Shown: positions 8,161 through 18,587 of the stretch, piece after piece | Layout: every line of letters begins with the position of its first letter | Position numbering within the stretch: the stretch's first letter is position 1 | Origin: CAWDDA01 sp963813345 | GTDB taxonomy: Bacteria; Acidobacteriota; Blastocatellia; RBC074 | DNA length: 64,000 bases | Assembly (NCBI GenBank): GCA_963813345.1 | Contig: CAWEYR010000026.1 | Coordinates: 124,001-188,000 of the forward strand | Direction: 5' to 3' | Notes under the pieces: generated by a model | The model's input: only the letters and a program-made list of their open reading frames with translations | The model's database searches: none | Told to the model about the DNA's origin: nothing | Made by a program: the position numbers and the translations under genes

Positions 8161-9902
8161 ACTCAACAACGAGATTGTGCGTCTCCGCGAGACCGAGCTC
8201 GCTGAGATAACAAAGGTGCTCTTCCGCATCACCGAAGACCTGAGGGCGAGCCGGCACGCGCTCGAAGAGATGGCGCGCGTGGTGGGTCGTATCGACTTCA
8301 TTGCGGCGAAAGCGCGGCTCGCTTCCGTGCAACAGGCTATCGAGCCTCAAATCAATAACGACGGTCACCTGCTTCTCGAAGCGGCACGCCACCCGCTGCT
8401 TGAGGAGAACCTGCGAACTCAAGGCCTCAAAGATTGTTCCAATCTCGCTCGAGTTGGGCGCCGAGAACCGCGTCATGGTGATCAGCGGACCGAACGCCGG
8501 AGGCAAAACCGTAGTCCTGAAGACCGCCGGATTGATCGCGTTGATGGCGCAGGCCGGTCTTCACGTTCCGGCGAAGGCCGCCGATCTGCCGGTCTTTCAG
8601 CAGATCAATGCGGACATTGGAGATCACCAGTCAATTGCGGCCAATCTATCGACTTTCACCGCTCACATCGAACGCGTTCGCGAGATAGACGCCGAGCTCG
8701 AGGCTCCGGCGCTCGTTCTGCTGGATGAGGTCGGAACGGGAACCGATCCCGAAGAAGGGGCCGCGCTGGGTGTAGCAATTGTCGATCACTTCAAAGAGCG
8801 CGCCGCGCACGTTCTGGTTTCGACTCATTACGGACCACTCAAGGTCTACGCCACGAGCACACCCGGCGTTCTGAACGCGAGCGTCGAGTTTGACGAAAAG
8901 ACGCTCAAGCCAACTTATGTCCTGCTGACTGGAGTCGCCGGAGCGTCCTCCGGAATCGAGATTGCACGCCGCTTTGGACTTCCTTCGTCGATAACCGAGC
9001 GTGCTCGCGAGGGCGTTTCAGATGCGGGGGTAAGGGCGCTCGAGTATTTGCGCCGATTGAAGGAGCAGTTTGAAGAACGTGCTCAGTCGCAGTCAGCGCT
9101 GGACGAGGAGCGCGCGGCAGTCGCCGAGAAATTTGCGAAGCTTGAATCAGAATTTGCTAAACGCGATCTCGAGCGCGAAAAGGAGTTTCGCGCAAAGATG
9201 CAAACGCTCGTCGACGATTTCATAGCTCGCGCTGAAAAGTTCCTTTCGACAATCACAGACACCGCCGAAGCGCGGCGGATCAGGAAAGACGTCGAGCGTC
9301 GGACGACAGAATTGCGTGCCGCTGCCAGCACTTCAGCGAGGTCGCTCCGATTGCCAGCGTCAGATGCTGATGCGCGGTCGACTGCATCGGGCGGGCACGT
9401 TGCATCGCCATCGACCGCGACGGCTCATGAGCTTAGAACAGGCGATCGCGTGAGGATCATTTCGCTCGGCCAGGAGGGGGTGATCGAGGCGATCGGGGAA
9501 TCAGAGGTTGACGTTCGCGTCGGATCGCTCAGGTTCCGCGAGGAACTCAAAAATTTGCAGCTCATTCCAGATTCCGGTGCGTCTAAAGAAAAACGAGGAA
9601 GACAGATCGAGGTTCCGAAGGGCGTTTCTGTCAATCTCCGCGATCGATCCGATGTTGGAACGGGCGAAATCAAGCTCATCGGTCAAAATGTGAGTGAAGC
9701 CAGCGATGCTGTAGATAAATTCCTGGATGAGGCGTTTCTAAGTGGTTATGATCGCGTTCGCATCGTTCATGGTGTAGGAATGGGAACGCTGAAGCGCGCC
9801 GTAAGTGAACTTCTTTCCGGGCATCCGCATGTCGAGAAGTTCTACCCGGCGCCACCAAACGAGGGCGGAAACGGCGCTACGATCGCCGAGTTGAGGAAGT
9901 AG
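8105..9902 (+). CDS. mutS2: MutS2 middle and C-terminal piece (frameshifted gene)
   Basis: Continuation of mutS2. HGMSSSGQTAFIEPLETIELNNEI is read from 8105 up to an A-run at 8429-8431, where one extra A shifts the frame again. From there KIVPISLELG leads into the ATPase: Walker A GPNAGGKT, Walker B LVLLDEVGTGTDPEEG and the STHYGPLK switch. A long charged coiled coil follows (about 9050-9330). The C-terminal Smr nuclease domain reads LIGQNVSEASDAVDKFLDEAFLSG, then VRIVHGVGMGTLKRAV; the usual HGxGTG is HGVGMG here. The stop lies 8 bases before dnaG, so the three genes form one operon. Confidence 0.88.
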
Positions 9903-9910
9903 TTTCACCG

Positions 9911-11710
9911 ATGGCGTGGTCGAAGCAATTCACTGAAGAGCTAAAGGCGCAAGCCGACATCCGGCGCATCGTGTCGGACTATGTCACGCTCAAAAAGGCC
10001 GGCCACAATTTCGTGGGACGATGTCCATTTCATAACGAGAAGGACCCGAGCTTCAACGTCAATCCGCAACGTCAGATCTTCAAGTGTTTTGGGTGCGGCA
10101 AGGGGGGCGACGTTTTCGGGTTCGTGATGGAGATAGAGGGGGTGCCATTCCCTGAGGCGGTAAAGACGGTTGCCGAGAAGTGCGGAATCCCGATTCCCGA
10201 TGACCGGTTTGATCCCGATATCGCAGCGCGCGATCGCAAGCGAACTGAACTGATCGAGCTGAATCGCTGGGCTGCAGATTTCTTTGAGAATCAGCTCAAC
10301 GAAAGCGCAGAGGGCAAGAGGGCGCTCAGCTACCTCGAAGAGCGAGAGATTTCACGCGAGACGCAGCAGGTTTTCAGGATTGGCTATGCTCCCGACAGTT
10401 GGGATGCGCTTGGAAGTCACCTGAAACGAATGGGCGCGACGCGGGGCGAAATTGAAAGCAGCGGCCTCGTAAGCCTGAAAGAATCGGGCGGTTCCTTTGA
10501 CCGTTTTCGCGGGCGGTTGATGTTTCCGATCAGCGATGCTCAGGGGCGAATTGTCGCGTTTGGCGGCCGAATCATCGGTGCGGGAGAGCCAAAGTATCTT
10601 AATTCACCGGAGACAGCACTTTACACGAAAGGGCAGCATCTTTTTGGCCTCAACCTGACACGAGACAATATCCGCCGGAAGACCTTTGCGATTCTGGTTG
10701 AAGGCTATCTGGATCTCCTGATTCCCTATCAGCATGGCATAAGGAATGTGGTTGCCAGTCTTGGAACTGCCCTGACTGAGCAGCAGGTTCGGCTGCTTGG
10801 GAGGTATTCGCGACGGGTGGTAGTCAATTTTGACCCTGACCGGGCAGGGGCCGCAGCTGCCAAGCGAAGCCTCGAGACCCTTCTGGGAGAAGGGTTTAAT
10901 GTAAAAGTGCTGAGCCTTCCGGACAACCTCGATCCGGACGATTTCATCAGAACTCGAGGGCCAGTGGTCTATTACAAGCACCTCAAGAGGTCTCAGCCGT
11001 TTCTGGAATTCGTAGTGGATCAGGCAGTGGCAACACACGGGATAACGACACCGGCAGGCAAAGTCGAAACGATCAACGAGATTCTGCCGTACTTGAAACT
11101 GGTAAAGGACAAGATTGAGCGCGCGGAGCACTTTGCAAGAATTGCCGATGTCTTGAAGATCGAGAGTCGGCACGTCCGGGAAGAGTTCAAGCGGGCGGTT
11201 GAAACGCGTTCAGCTCAGATTGGCAAGAGCTTCATCGCTTCTTCCGTCGCTGTCAAACGCTCTGAACGGCTCCTGCTTGACCTGATGTTGAACTCGGCGC
11301 CGGTTAGACAGCAGATGGCCGAGGAGCTTAGCGAGGAAGATTACAGTGGTCTGAGAACCGCGGACGTTTTCCGGGTGGTCATCGACATCGAGCGCCGCGG
11401 TGAAGAGCTTACATATGCGCGGCTTCTGGCGCATGAATTTGATCGGGAGATCAGTGAAGACCTGATTCCCTCTCTCCTGATCCGGGGAGAATTGCCCGAA
11501 ACTGACGATAACGCGGCTGTATTGTTGCGCGAGGCACGCGGGTGCCTCTACAGTATGCGCAGCGACAGCCTGGCTGAACGGCAACTATTACTGCAACACG
11601 AAATAAATCGCGCGCAACGTGATGGAAACGAGGCGCGCCTTTCAGAATTGTCTATGGAGAAATTCTCGCTGGCGCAGCAGGAAAAGAAACTGGCGCAAAG
11701 CGAGCTTTGA
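9911..11710 (+). CDS. dnaG: DNA primase DnaG
   Basis: Synthesises RNA primers for lagging-strand replication. 599 residues, typical. The CHC2 zinc finger uses Cys38, His41, Cys59 and Cys62 (CPFHNEKDPSF, then FKCFGCGKGG). The catalytic core has the YLNSPET motif near 228, a Toprim domain from about 257 with the EGYLD acid and the NFDPDRAG metal site, and a C-terminal helicase-binding region. ATG 9911 is preceded by GAGGAAG. It lies between mutS2 and rpoD, the last part being a relic of the classic dnaG-rpoD macromolecular synthesis operon. rpsU is not present here. Confidence 0.97.
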   Translation: MAWSKQFTEELKAQADIRRIVSDYVTLKKAGHNFVGRCPFHNEKDPSFNVNPQRQIFKCFGCGKGGDVFGFVMEIEGVPFPEAVKTVAEKCGIPIPDDRFDPDIAARDRKRTELIELNRWAADFFENQLNESAEGKRALSYLEEREISRETQQVFRIGYAPDSWDALGSHLKRMGATRGEIESSGLVSLKESGGSFDRFRGRLMFPISDAQGRIVAFGGRIIGAGEPKYLNSPETALYTKGQHLFGLNLTRDNIRRKTFAILVEGYLDLLIPYQHGIRNVVASLGTALTEQQVRLLGRYSRRVVVNFDPDRAGAAAAKRSLETLLGEGFNVKVLSLPDNLDPDDFIRTRGPVVYYKHLKRSQPFLEFVVDQAVATHGITTPAGKVETINEILPYLKLVKDKIERAEHFARIADVLKIESRHVREEFKRAVETRSAQIGKSFIASSVAVKRSERLLLDLMLNSAPVRQQMAEELSEEDYSGLRTADVFRVVIDIERRGEELTYARLLAHEFDREISEDLIPSLLIRGELPETDDNAAVLLREARGCLYSMRSDSLAERQLLLQHEINRAQRDGNEARLSELSMEKFSLAQQEKKLAQSEL

Positions 11711-11766
11711 TTCAGGAGAAGCAGGTAAACGATCACCAGAAAAAGCTGGTGAAAGGAGCAGGTAAA

Positions 11767-13476
<1,710 letters not shown>

Positions 13477-13481
13477 AGCAA

Positions 13482-13625
13482 AAGAAGGTGCTGAGTGCTG
13501 CAGGGCTGAGTGCTGAGGTACGCTGTACCGCCTTCACGGAATCGTAAAGTTCGAGCTATGCTGCGATTCCGCCTGAGGCTGTACAACGCACCCTCAGCAC
13601 TCCAGCACTCAGCACTCAGCACTTC
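13482..13625. repeat. Nested palindrome, class C arms around a class B-like core
   Basis: Fills the convergent rpoD/O-antigen-ligase gap. Outer arms are repeated GTGCTGAGTGCTG units (13488-13516) and CAGCACTCAGCACT units (13592-13623). Inside lie GGTACGCTGTACCGCCTT with ACGGAATCG, answered by CGATTCCGCCTGAGGCTGTAC. The right arm runs into the ligase gene and supplies its last codons and TGA stop. The same outer arms occur at 54551-54711. Confidence 0.9.
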
Positions 13626-15069
13626 TCACCTGCAGCAGACCAAACCACGCCAGCAGCATTAGCAGGACTTCGGAATCTCCGAAGTTGTAGTTCACAAACG
13701 AAACCAGCACGAAGGCCACGACGGCAGAGAACACGCCGAGTGCGAGGCCTTGCGCGTCGGAGTCTCTCCGGGACTCTCTCAACGCAGTTCGAATCATCAC
13801 AGCGAAAAGCCAGATCAGGCATGCCAGCGCTGGCAGGCCGCGATCCATTGCAATCTGAATCGGAGTGGAATGAGTGTGGGTTATGTATTTGCCCGGAAAG
13901 CCCCACTCCTCCCAGTGTCGCTTGTGCGAATCCATGCCGACACCCAGAAGCGGGTGCTTCGGAATCATCCTGAGGCCAGCTTGCATATAAGCGATACGCC
14001 GCGACGTGCTGTCGTCGCTGAGTCGCAACGCCTCAGGCGTGCGTGACGTTACCAGGACTAGAGCTGTCGCCGCACCCACTAAACCGACGACGACGAGACT
14101 GCCAGCGAGGACGCGTCGACCTCCTGAAACGATCGCGGTCACGACCACCGCAACCAGGAATCCCGCAGCCGCAGACCGCGTCGCGGTCAGCATCAGGGCA
14201 AGTGAAAACGCGCCTGTGAGCGCAAGCCAGAGCCATGAAACACGTCGTCTCATGAGAGACGCCAGCAACATCCCCGCACAGATCGAAGCGAGGATCGCCA
14301 TCTGATCCGCGAAGGTCAGAAAGTGGCGGGTAAATCCGGAAACGCGAAAGCGACGGTTGCGCTCTCCCAATTCGAGACCAAGGGAATTCTCGCGGTCGAT
14401 CATGCTCTGTGTGACCTCAATGGTCAGCGACAGTGGGTCGCCACGCCGAATGGCTTCAATCTCGATCGAATCCCCTGGCCTGTGCGACCGGATCTTTTCC
14501 CGCACGTCATCGAGAGAATGTACGGCATCGCGATTGAGCATCCAGATGACATCGCCGGCACGCAGCTCTGAACCGGACATTGGACCCGACGAATCGATCG
14601 ATGTGATCACCCATCCTCGTCCAACGATCTTCTCGCCAAGGCTGTAGACGACTGCCACAAGTGCGGAGAGCAGGATGATCGCGGCTACGACCTTCGCGCC
14701 TTCTTTGCTCAGATTCGATACAAAGAGGTAGACCACGCCGAACAGAAGCAGTGAGAGCAGCTTGCGCGCACTCAGTTCAGGCTCAAAGGAAAAAATGGTT
14801 GAGAGAACAGAGAAGACTGCGAAACCTATGAGAGGTTTGTCGATGGGTGTTGATTGAAACTGGAGGCGGCGGGCTGCAATGTCGCGTGTTATCCAGGCGA
14901 GGAGGGCGATATTGAGCGAGACATGCGCCGCCGCGATCGAATGCGGGATTGAGGCGGCAAAGAGAAGGATTCCCAGAATCAGAAAGCGGTTAGCCCAGAG
15001 CGCTAGTCGCGTGGTGCTCGAGTGACTTCCGAGCGAATCGAAGGAGGAAGTACTAAGTATGGAGTTCAA
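13609..15069 (-). CDS. O-antigen ligase/polymerase family membrane protein with PDZ-like insert
   Basis: Polytopic inner-membrane protein of the Wzy/WaaL superfamily, likely ligating or polymerising surface polysaccharide. 486 residues. Hydrophobic helices lie at about 26-60, 79-97, 104-146, 255-345 and 415-480. The family motif occurs near the end: GVGMDSHKRHW and THTHSTPIQIAMDRGLPAL. Unusually, residues about 151-220 read as a PDZ-like domain (GSELRAGDVIWMLNRDAVHSLDDV and so on) placed in a loop where the family normally has a plain periplasmic loop. The only plausible start is TTG 15067-15069 inside a class A repeat, and the TGA stop lies inside a class C repeat. The exact sugar substrate is unknown. 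Confidence 0.82.
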   Translation of the reverse strand: MNSILSTSSFDSLGSHSSTTRLALWANRFLILGILLFAASIPHSIAAAHVSLNIALLAWITRDIAARRLQFQSTPIDKPLIGFAVFSVLSTIFSFEPELSARKLLSLLLFGVVYLFVSNLSKEGAKVVAAIILLSALVAVVYSLGEKIVGRGWVITSIDSSGPMSGSELRAGDVIWMLNRDAVHSLDDVREKIRSHRPGDSIEIEAIRRGDPLSLTIEVTQSMIDRENSLGLELGERNRRFRVSGFTRHFLTFADQMAILASICAGMLLASLMRRRVSWLWLALTGAFSLALMLTATRSAAAGFLVAVVVTAIVSGGRRVLAGSLVVVGLVGAATALVLVTSRTPEALRLSDDSTSRRIAYMQAGLRMIPKHPLLGVGMDSHKRHWEEWGFPGKYITHTHSTPIQIAMDRGLPALACLIWLFAVMIRTALRESRRDSDAQGLALGVFSAVVAFVLVSFVNYNFGDSEVLLMLLAWFGLLQVRSAEC

Positions 15070-15125
15070 GCTTTAGCTTGCTTGTATCACTCTATCGTGC
15101 GACCAGCAAGCTAAAGCTTGAACTC
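15062..15125. repeat. Class A palindrome
   Basis: Perfect 21-base inverted repeat (15062-15082 with 15105-15125) containing GAGTTCAAGCTTTAGCTTG, with a 22-base loop. It sits between the DUF4097-like gene and the O-antigen ligase gene. Its left arm, read on the minus strand, contains the ligase's TTG start codon. Confidence 0.92.
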
Positions 15126-15131
15126 AGATAC

Positions 15132-15869
15132 TTACGGGCGGCGACGCAGCTGGATGGTGCCATCCTGAGTCCAGAGACTGACCATAGCACGACCCTCGCC
15201 GTTCCTTGCCTCAACAAACTTGTCGGTCTGCTTGTCAAATTTCCACGCGAAATCGCCCAGACCGATTCCACCGCGAGGGCAGGTGGCTGAAACCTTGAAG
15301 TCGGCGGTCGCCGCGAACTCGGCATCGATGCGGCCGGAAACAGACTTGAACATGTAGTTTCCGCTGGGAATAACCTCTCCGTTGAAATTGATGCTTCCCT
15401 TCCCGCTCCTCGCCTCGACCTTCGCGCTGCGAACGCCGCTCAACTTTATGTTGCCGTCGGTATTTACAGCTCGAATCGGGCCACTCGTGTTCTTGACTAT
15501 GATCTGGCAGTCATAGCAGGCCAGGTCCAAGTTGGTATCAGGAGGTACCGAGATCTCGAGTTTTGCCGCCTTGCGGCCTGGCACTTCCACCTTCACAAGA
15601 CCTGGCTCGGGTTGAATCGCCTTAATCTCAGGCACCTTGTCATCGTCATCGTCCTGCGACTTGATCGTAATCCACTTCTTGTCAGTTGCAACCACTTTGA
15701 TCGAGCCGAGGATGCTCTTGACCTCGAGAGTCATATGAGGAGCCGAGGCCCGGAATGAATGACGGGCCGGCTGGGTGACGCTCCGCGACGCTAATAATGC
15801 AGACGCGAAAACGACCGCGGATGCGAACGAGAGTGCGATCCGCAGTCGTGGTAGAGCACGCAAGCTCAT
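15132..15869 (-). CDS. Secreted DUF4097-like beta-strand-repeat protein
   Basis: About 245 residues with an N-terminal signal or anchor (LRIALSFASAVVFASALLA). A beta-rich domain of short repeated strands follows (LEVKSILGSIKVVATDK, IRAVNTDGNIKLSGV, VEARSGKGSINFNG), the pattern of DUF4097/putative adhesin domains. Function is unknown. ATG 15867-15869 is chosen because it lies 13 bases past the anti-sigma stop; an in-frame ATG at 15905 would overlap that gene. It is third in a sigma/anti-sigma/DUF4097 operon, so it is probably linked to an envelope-stress circuit. Confidence 0.75.
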   Translation of the reverse strand: MSLRALPRLRIALSFASAVVFASALLASRSVTQPARHSFRASAPHMTLEVKSILGSIKVVATDKKWITIKSQDDDDDKVPEIKAIQPEPGLVKVEVPGRKAAKLEISVPPDTNLDLACYDCQIIVKNTSGPIRAVNTDGNIKLSGVRSAKVEARSGKGSINFNGEVIPSGNYMFKSVSGRIDAEFAATADFKVSATCPRGGIGLGDFAWKFDKQTDKFVEARNGEGRAMVSLWTQDGTIQLRRRP

Positions 15870-15882
15870 CAGCGATTTTGCC

Positions 15883-16581
15883 TCACCACGCAAGTTCGTT
15901 GACATCCTCGAGCAATCTAAGCTTCTCTTCGTACAAAGCCAGATACATTTTCTGTTGATCACGATCGCTCGGGTTTGCAACAAGCTGCTGCCGGCATCCC
16001 AGAAGCGACTGATCGATACGCTCGAGGAAAGACTCGAAGTCTCGGCGCAATTGAGGATCCCACTTCACTTTGCGCGAGTTAAACTCCGACAATTTTGCGT
16101 TGACCTTGCTGCTCAACTCAGACTCGCCCGGAACAAGATTCGCGCTCAATATCATTGAGCTTTGTTGCTGAAGACCGCCATTCAGGGAACGCAATCCAAA
16201 TGGGGCGTAGCCTGCAAGGATGGCAACCGTTAACACCGCGCCGGCGAGCTGCGGAGCATTGAGCGAAACTTTCCAGTCAGCAAATCGTTGCCACCACGAT
16301 TTCGGCTCGCGGACGACAGGCGAAAAGACAGGCTGTGAGATGATCTCGGCTTCGACTTCAGCGCGAACCCGTGTCCACAGCGTTTGATGTGGCGTGTGCA
16401 GCGGCAGCTCGCGCGCCGCAATTCGAAGCTCCTCTATCTCGAGCTTCAATCTCTCACACGGCTGGCATCCGCGCAGATGCTCGGAGATCGCGCGAACTTC
16501 ATCTACTGAAAGGCCACCGTCAATGAACTCAGAGAGCCCGTCAGCTGTTGTACGACAATCTGTTCCAGGGATATTCGGCAT
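15883..16581 (-). CDS. Anti-sigma factor with zinc-finger (zf-HC2) domain
   Basis: About 232 residues. The N-terminal anti-sigma domain has the zinc motif HLRGCQPC (H-x3-C-x2-C, near residues 40-47). A single membrane helix LAGAVLTVAILAGYAPFGL lies near 135-153, then an extracytoplasmic helical domain. It is expected to hold the adjacent ECF sigma factor at the membrane until a signal releases it. ATG 16579-16581 follows GGAAAG; a GTG five codons upstream is an alternative. It lies directly downstream of its sigma gene. Confidence 0.85.
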   Translation of the reverse strand: MPNIPGTDCRTTADGLSEFIDGGLSVDEVRAISEHLRGCQPCERLKLEIEELRIAARELPLHTPHQTLWTRVRAEVEAEIISQPVFSPVVREPKSWWQRFADWKVSLNAPQLAGAVLTVAILAGYAPFGLRSLNGGLQQQSSMILSANLVPGESELSSKVNAKLSEFNSRKVKWDPQLRRDFESFLERIDQSLLGCRQQLVANPSDRDQQKMYLALYEEKLRLLEDVNELAW

Positions 16582-16637
16582 ACTGCTACTTTCCACTGAA
16601 GGTTCGGCTCACTGGAGGTTTGTTCAGTGAACTCGAA

Positions 16638-17204
16638 CTACACTCGCTTTCTCAATAAATCTCTCAACCTCAAACGTGCTTTATGGAGCTGGGACTTTGA
16701 AGTCCCGACACTCACCCCCAGCAAATCGGCAACTTCCTCGTGTTCATAACCCTCGACGTCGTGAAGTACAAAGACGGCACGATAGCCGGGTGGAAGCTGT
16801 TCGATCGCCTTATCAAGTGCGATTCGGTCGACAACCGGCATGGCTTGTGGTCTTTCGGTTCCGAGCTCAATCTGTTCGGGTACCTCACCTTCTTCGGTCG
16901 TCCGCTCGAGTCGCACACCGCGCCTGCGAAAATGCATCAGCACGTGGTTGACAGTCAGCCTGTGCAACCAGGTGGTGAATGCAGAATCACCACGAAAACT
17001 GCCTAGCTTGCGGAAGAGGTGAATGAAGACCTCTTGTGTCAGGTCTTCAGCCTCAGTCGAGTTAGCCACCATCCGCAGACACAGGCTGTAAACGCGCCGG
17101 TAGTGCCGCTCATAGAGCGACTCGAACGCGTCCATATCACCACGCGCCGCCGCCTGCGCCAGTTCAAAGTCCGACGCGACAGTACTTGTCGCTTTAGCCG
17201 TCAC
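16638..17204 (-). CDS. ECF-type RNA polymerase sigma factor (RpoE-like)
   Basis: 188 residues with only sigma regions 2 and 4. Region 2 (about 28-95) includes ARGDMDAFESLYERHYRRVYSLCLRM and EDLTQEVFIHLFRKL. Region 4 (about 130-182) includes LPPGYRAVFVLHDVEGYEHEEVADLLGVSVGTSKSQLHKARLRLRDLL, with a helix-turn-helix. Start GTG 17202-17204; no clear ribosome site. It is followed by a zf-HC2 anti-sigma gene and a secreted DUF4097-like gene, the layout of a membrane-signalled stress regulon. The signal is unknown. Confidence 0.92.
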   Translation of the reverse strand: MTAKATSTVASDFELAQAAARGDMDAFESLYERHYRRVYSLCLRMVANSTEAEDLTQEVFIHLFRKLGSFRGDSAFTTWLHRLTVNHVLMHFRRRGVRLERTTEEGEVPEQIELGTERPQAMPVVDRIALDKAIEQLPPGYRAVFVLHDVEGYEHEEVADLLGVSVGTSKSQLHKARLRLRDLLRKRV

Positions 17205-17306
17205 GATGTCGCGCAGCTCTTCGTCTCCTATGATGCGAGGGTTGGTAGTTGTGGTTGCTCATTCCGAGAGATTTTTAATGAAACCGCCACATCCCGCCCG
17301 TGCCGT

Positions 17307-18362
17307 CTACGGTACGACTACCCGCAAACCTGCCTCGAGACTTGGTTGGTTAGGATTGTCGGTTGTGACCACAATCTTGCCGGCGTGCGTCCCCTTAGGC
17401 GGAGCTGAAACGAATTTGACCCTCAAAATGAAGGTTCGCCCGTCCTGATCGCTTTCGACCACTGCTGAGATAAAGGACAGCGTGCTTTCGACCTTCTTGA
17501 TCTCGAGCGGCGGACCACCCTGCCGCCTAAGCCACAGGAATTTTGACGCTGCCGGAACCTCTCCCGAAGCAGGAACAACGATGCGATCGAATACAAGAGT
17601 CGCGGGTGTGAGCGAAAGTGAAAACCCGATATCGAGCTCAAAATTGAGTACCAGCTCGGGGAACTCCTTGCTGTCAGTAATCAGCTTTACCGTCTGGCTG
17701 TGACGCCCGGTTGCAAGTGCCTTCGATGCTGTGGCCTTGACCATGCTTCGGGTTCCGTCCGGAACCGAGTGAAAATCAATTTTGAATGCGTCTCCTGTAG
17801 AGTCTACTTTGGTGATCTTTACCGGCTGCGAAGATTGGCTATAGATGTTGGCTACAAGCTCAGTACTGCTTCCAGCAGGAGCCGTTGAGGTGATTCGCAA
17901 CCCAGGATTGACAATGAAGGGGCCCGCCTTCTCACCCTTGGGAGTCGCAGACAAAATCACCATTCGAATTGCGATCTCGAAGTGGCGATGAGCACCAGGG
18001 TCATTTGTCTTGACGACTGCACTCTTGACGGCAGCGCCCATAAACCCGGCCGTTTTCACCTGCACGGTGATCTTGCCGTCACGCCCTGGCGGAATGACTT
18101 TGTCGAAGTCAACAGTCTCACATCCACAGCTTGGCACGATCTCTTCGATCACGAGATCTGCATTCCCCTCATTTCGAATCGTGAAGGCATGCGCGACAAT
18201 TGCGCCCTCCTTCACCTCTCCCGCATCAAAATCCTTGCTGGCTATGGTGAGCTTGGGGGAACCGCCCGGTGCCTTCGCTACCTGCGATGCCAGGGCTGCG
18301 CAGGAGAGAAACAGGCATACGACCAGGCAGACGGAGACTTCCATCATTGCCTTCTTGAACAT
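17307..18362 (-). CDS. Secreted DUF1573-domain protein
   Basis: 351 residues with a signal peptide (VCLVVCLFLSCAALASQ; possibly cut after ALA). Residues about 38-135 form a DUF1573 immunoglobulin-like domain with the family signature FTIRNEGNADLVIEEIVPSCGCE and PPGRDGKITV. A second beta-sandwich of similar type fills the C-terminal half (ASKFLWLRRQGGPPLEIKKVES). No enzymatic motif is seen; the function of the family is not established. Transcribed alone, upstream of the ECF sigma gene but 102 bases away. Confidence 0.85.
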   Translation of the reverse strand: MFKKAMMEVSVCLVVCLFLSCAALASQVAKAPGGSPKLTIASKDFDAGEVKEGAIVAHAFTIRNEGNADLVIEEIVPSCGCETVDFDKVIPPGRDGKITVQVKTAGFMGAAVKSAVVKTNDPGAHRHFEIAIRMVILSATPKGEKAGPFIVNPGLRITSTAPAGSSTELVANIYSQSSQPVKITKVDSTGDAFKIDFHSVPDGTRSMVKATASKALATGRHSQTVKLITDSKEFPELVLNFELDIGFSLSLTPATLVFDRIVVPASGEVPAASKFLWLRRQGGPPLEIKKVESTLSFISAVVESDQDGRTFILRVKFVSAPPKGTHAGKIVVTTDNPNQPSLEAGLRVVVP

Positions 18363-18422
18363 CGCGAACTCCTTTCGAACCGGCTAAAGAACTTAGAGTC
18401 TAGCAGACCGTCTGATGGGTGT

Positions 18423-18587
18423 CAGCCCCTCGCTCCTGGGACGCCGCTAAGACTGCGCCCTTTGGAGTGCGGCGGCTTGGCGCCGCTTTAGTGTCCCTAT
18501 CGGATTACTCAGCGGGAGACTAAAGCGGCGCCAAGCCGCCGCACTCCAAATGCTCGACGCGCCAGGCTTCAGCCTGGCGCTCCCAGG
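18423..18587. repeat. Class D palindrome, 32-base perfect arms
   Basis: Perfect inverted repeat 18461-18492 with 18519-18550 (TTTGGAGTGCGGCGGCTTGG... and complement), loop of 26 bases. It is followed by a second palindrome GCGCCAGGCTTCAGCCTGGC inside 18557-18587. That 31-base block is identical to 50618-50648. The second palindrome encodes the last residues and TGA stop of holA. Confidence 0.92.

Noticed and set aside
8104..8431. Programmed frameshifting in mutS2
   Set aside because: No slippery heptamer with a downstream structure was seen, two independent shifts would be needed, and many unrelated genes in the window show the same kind of indel.
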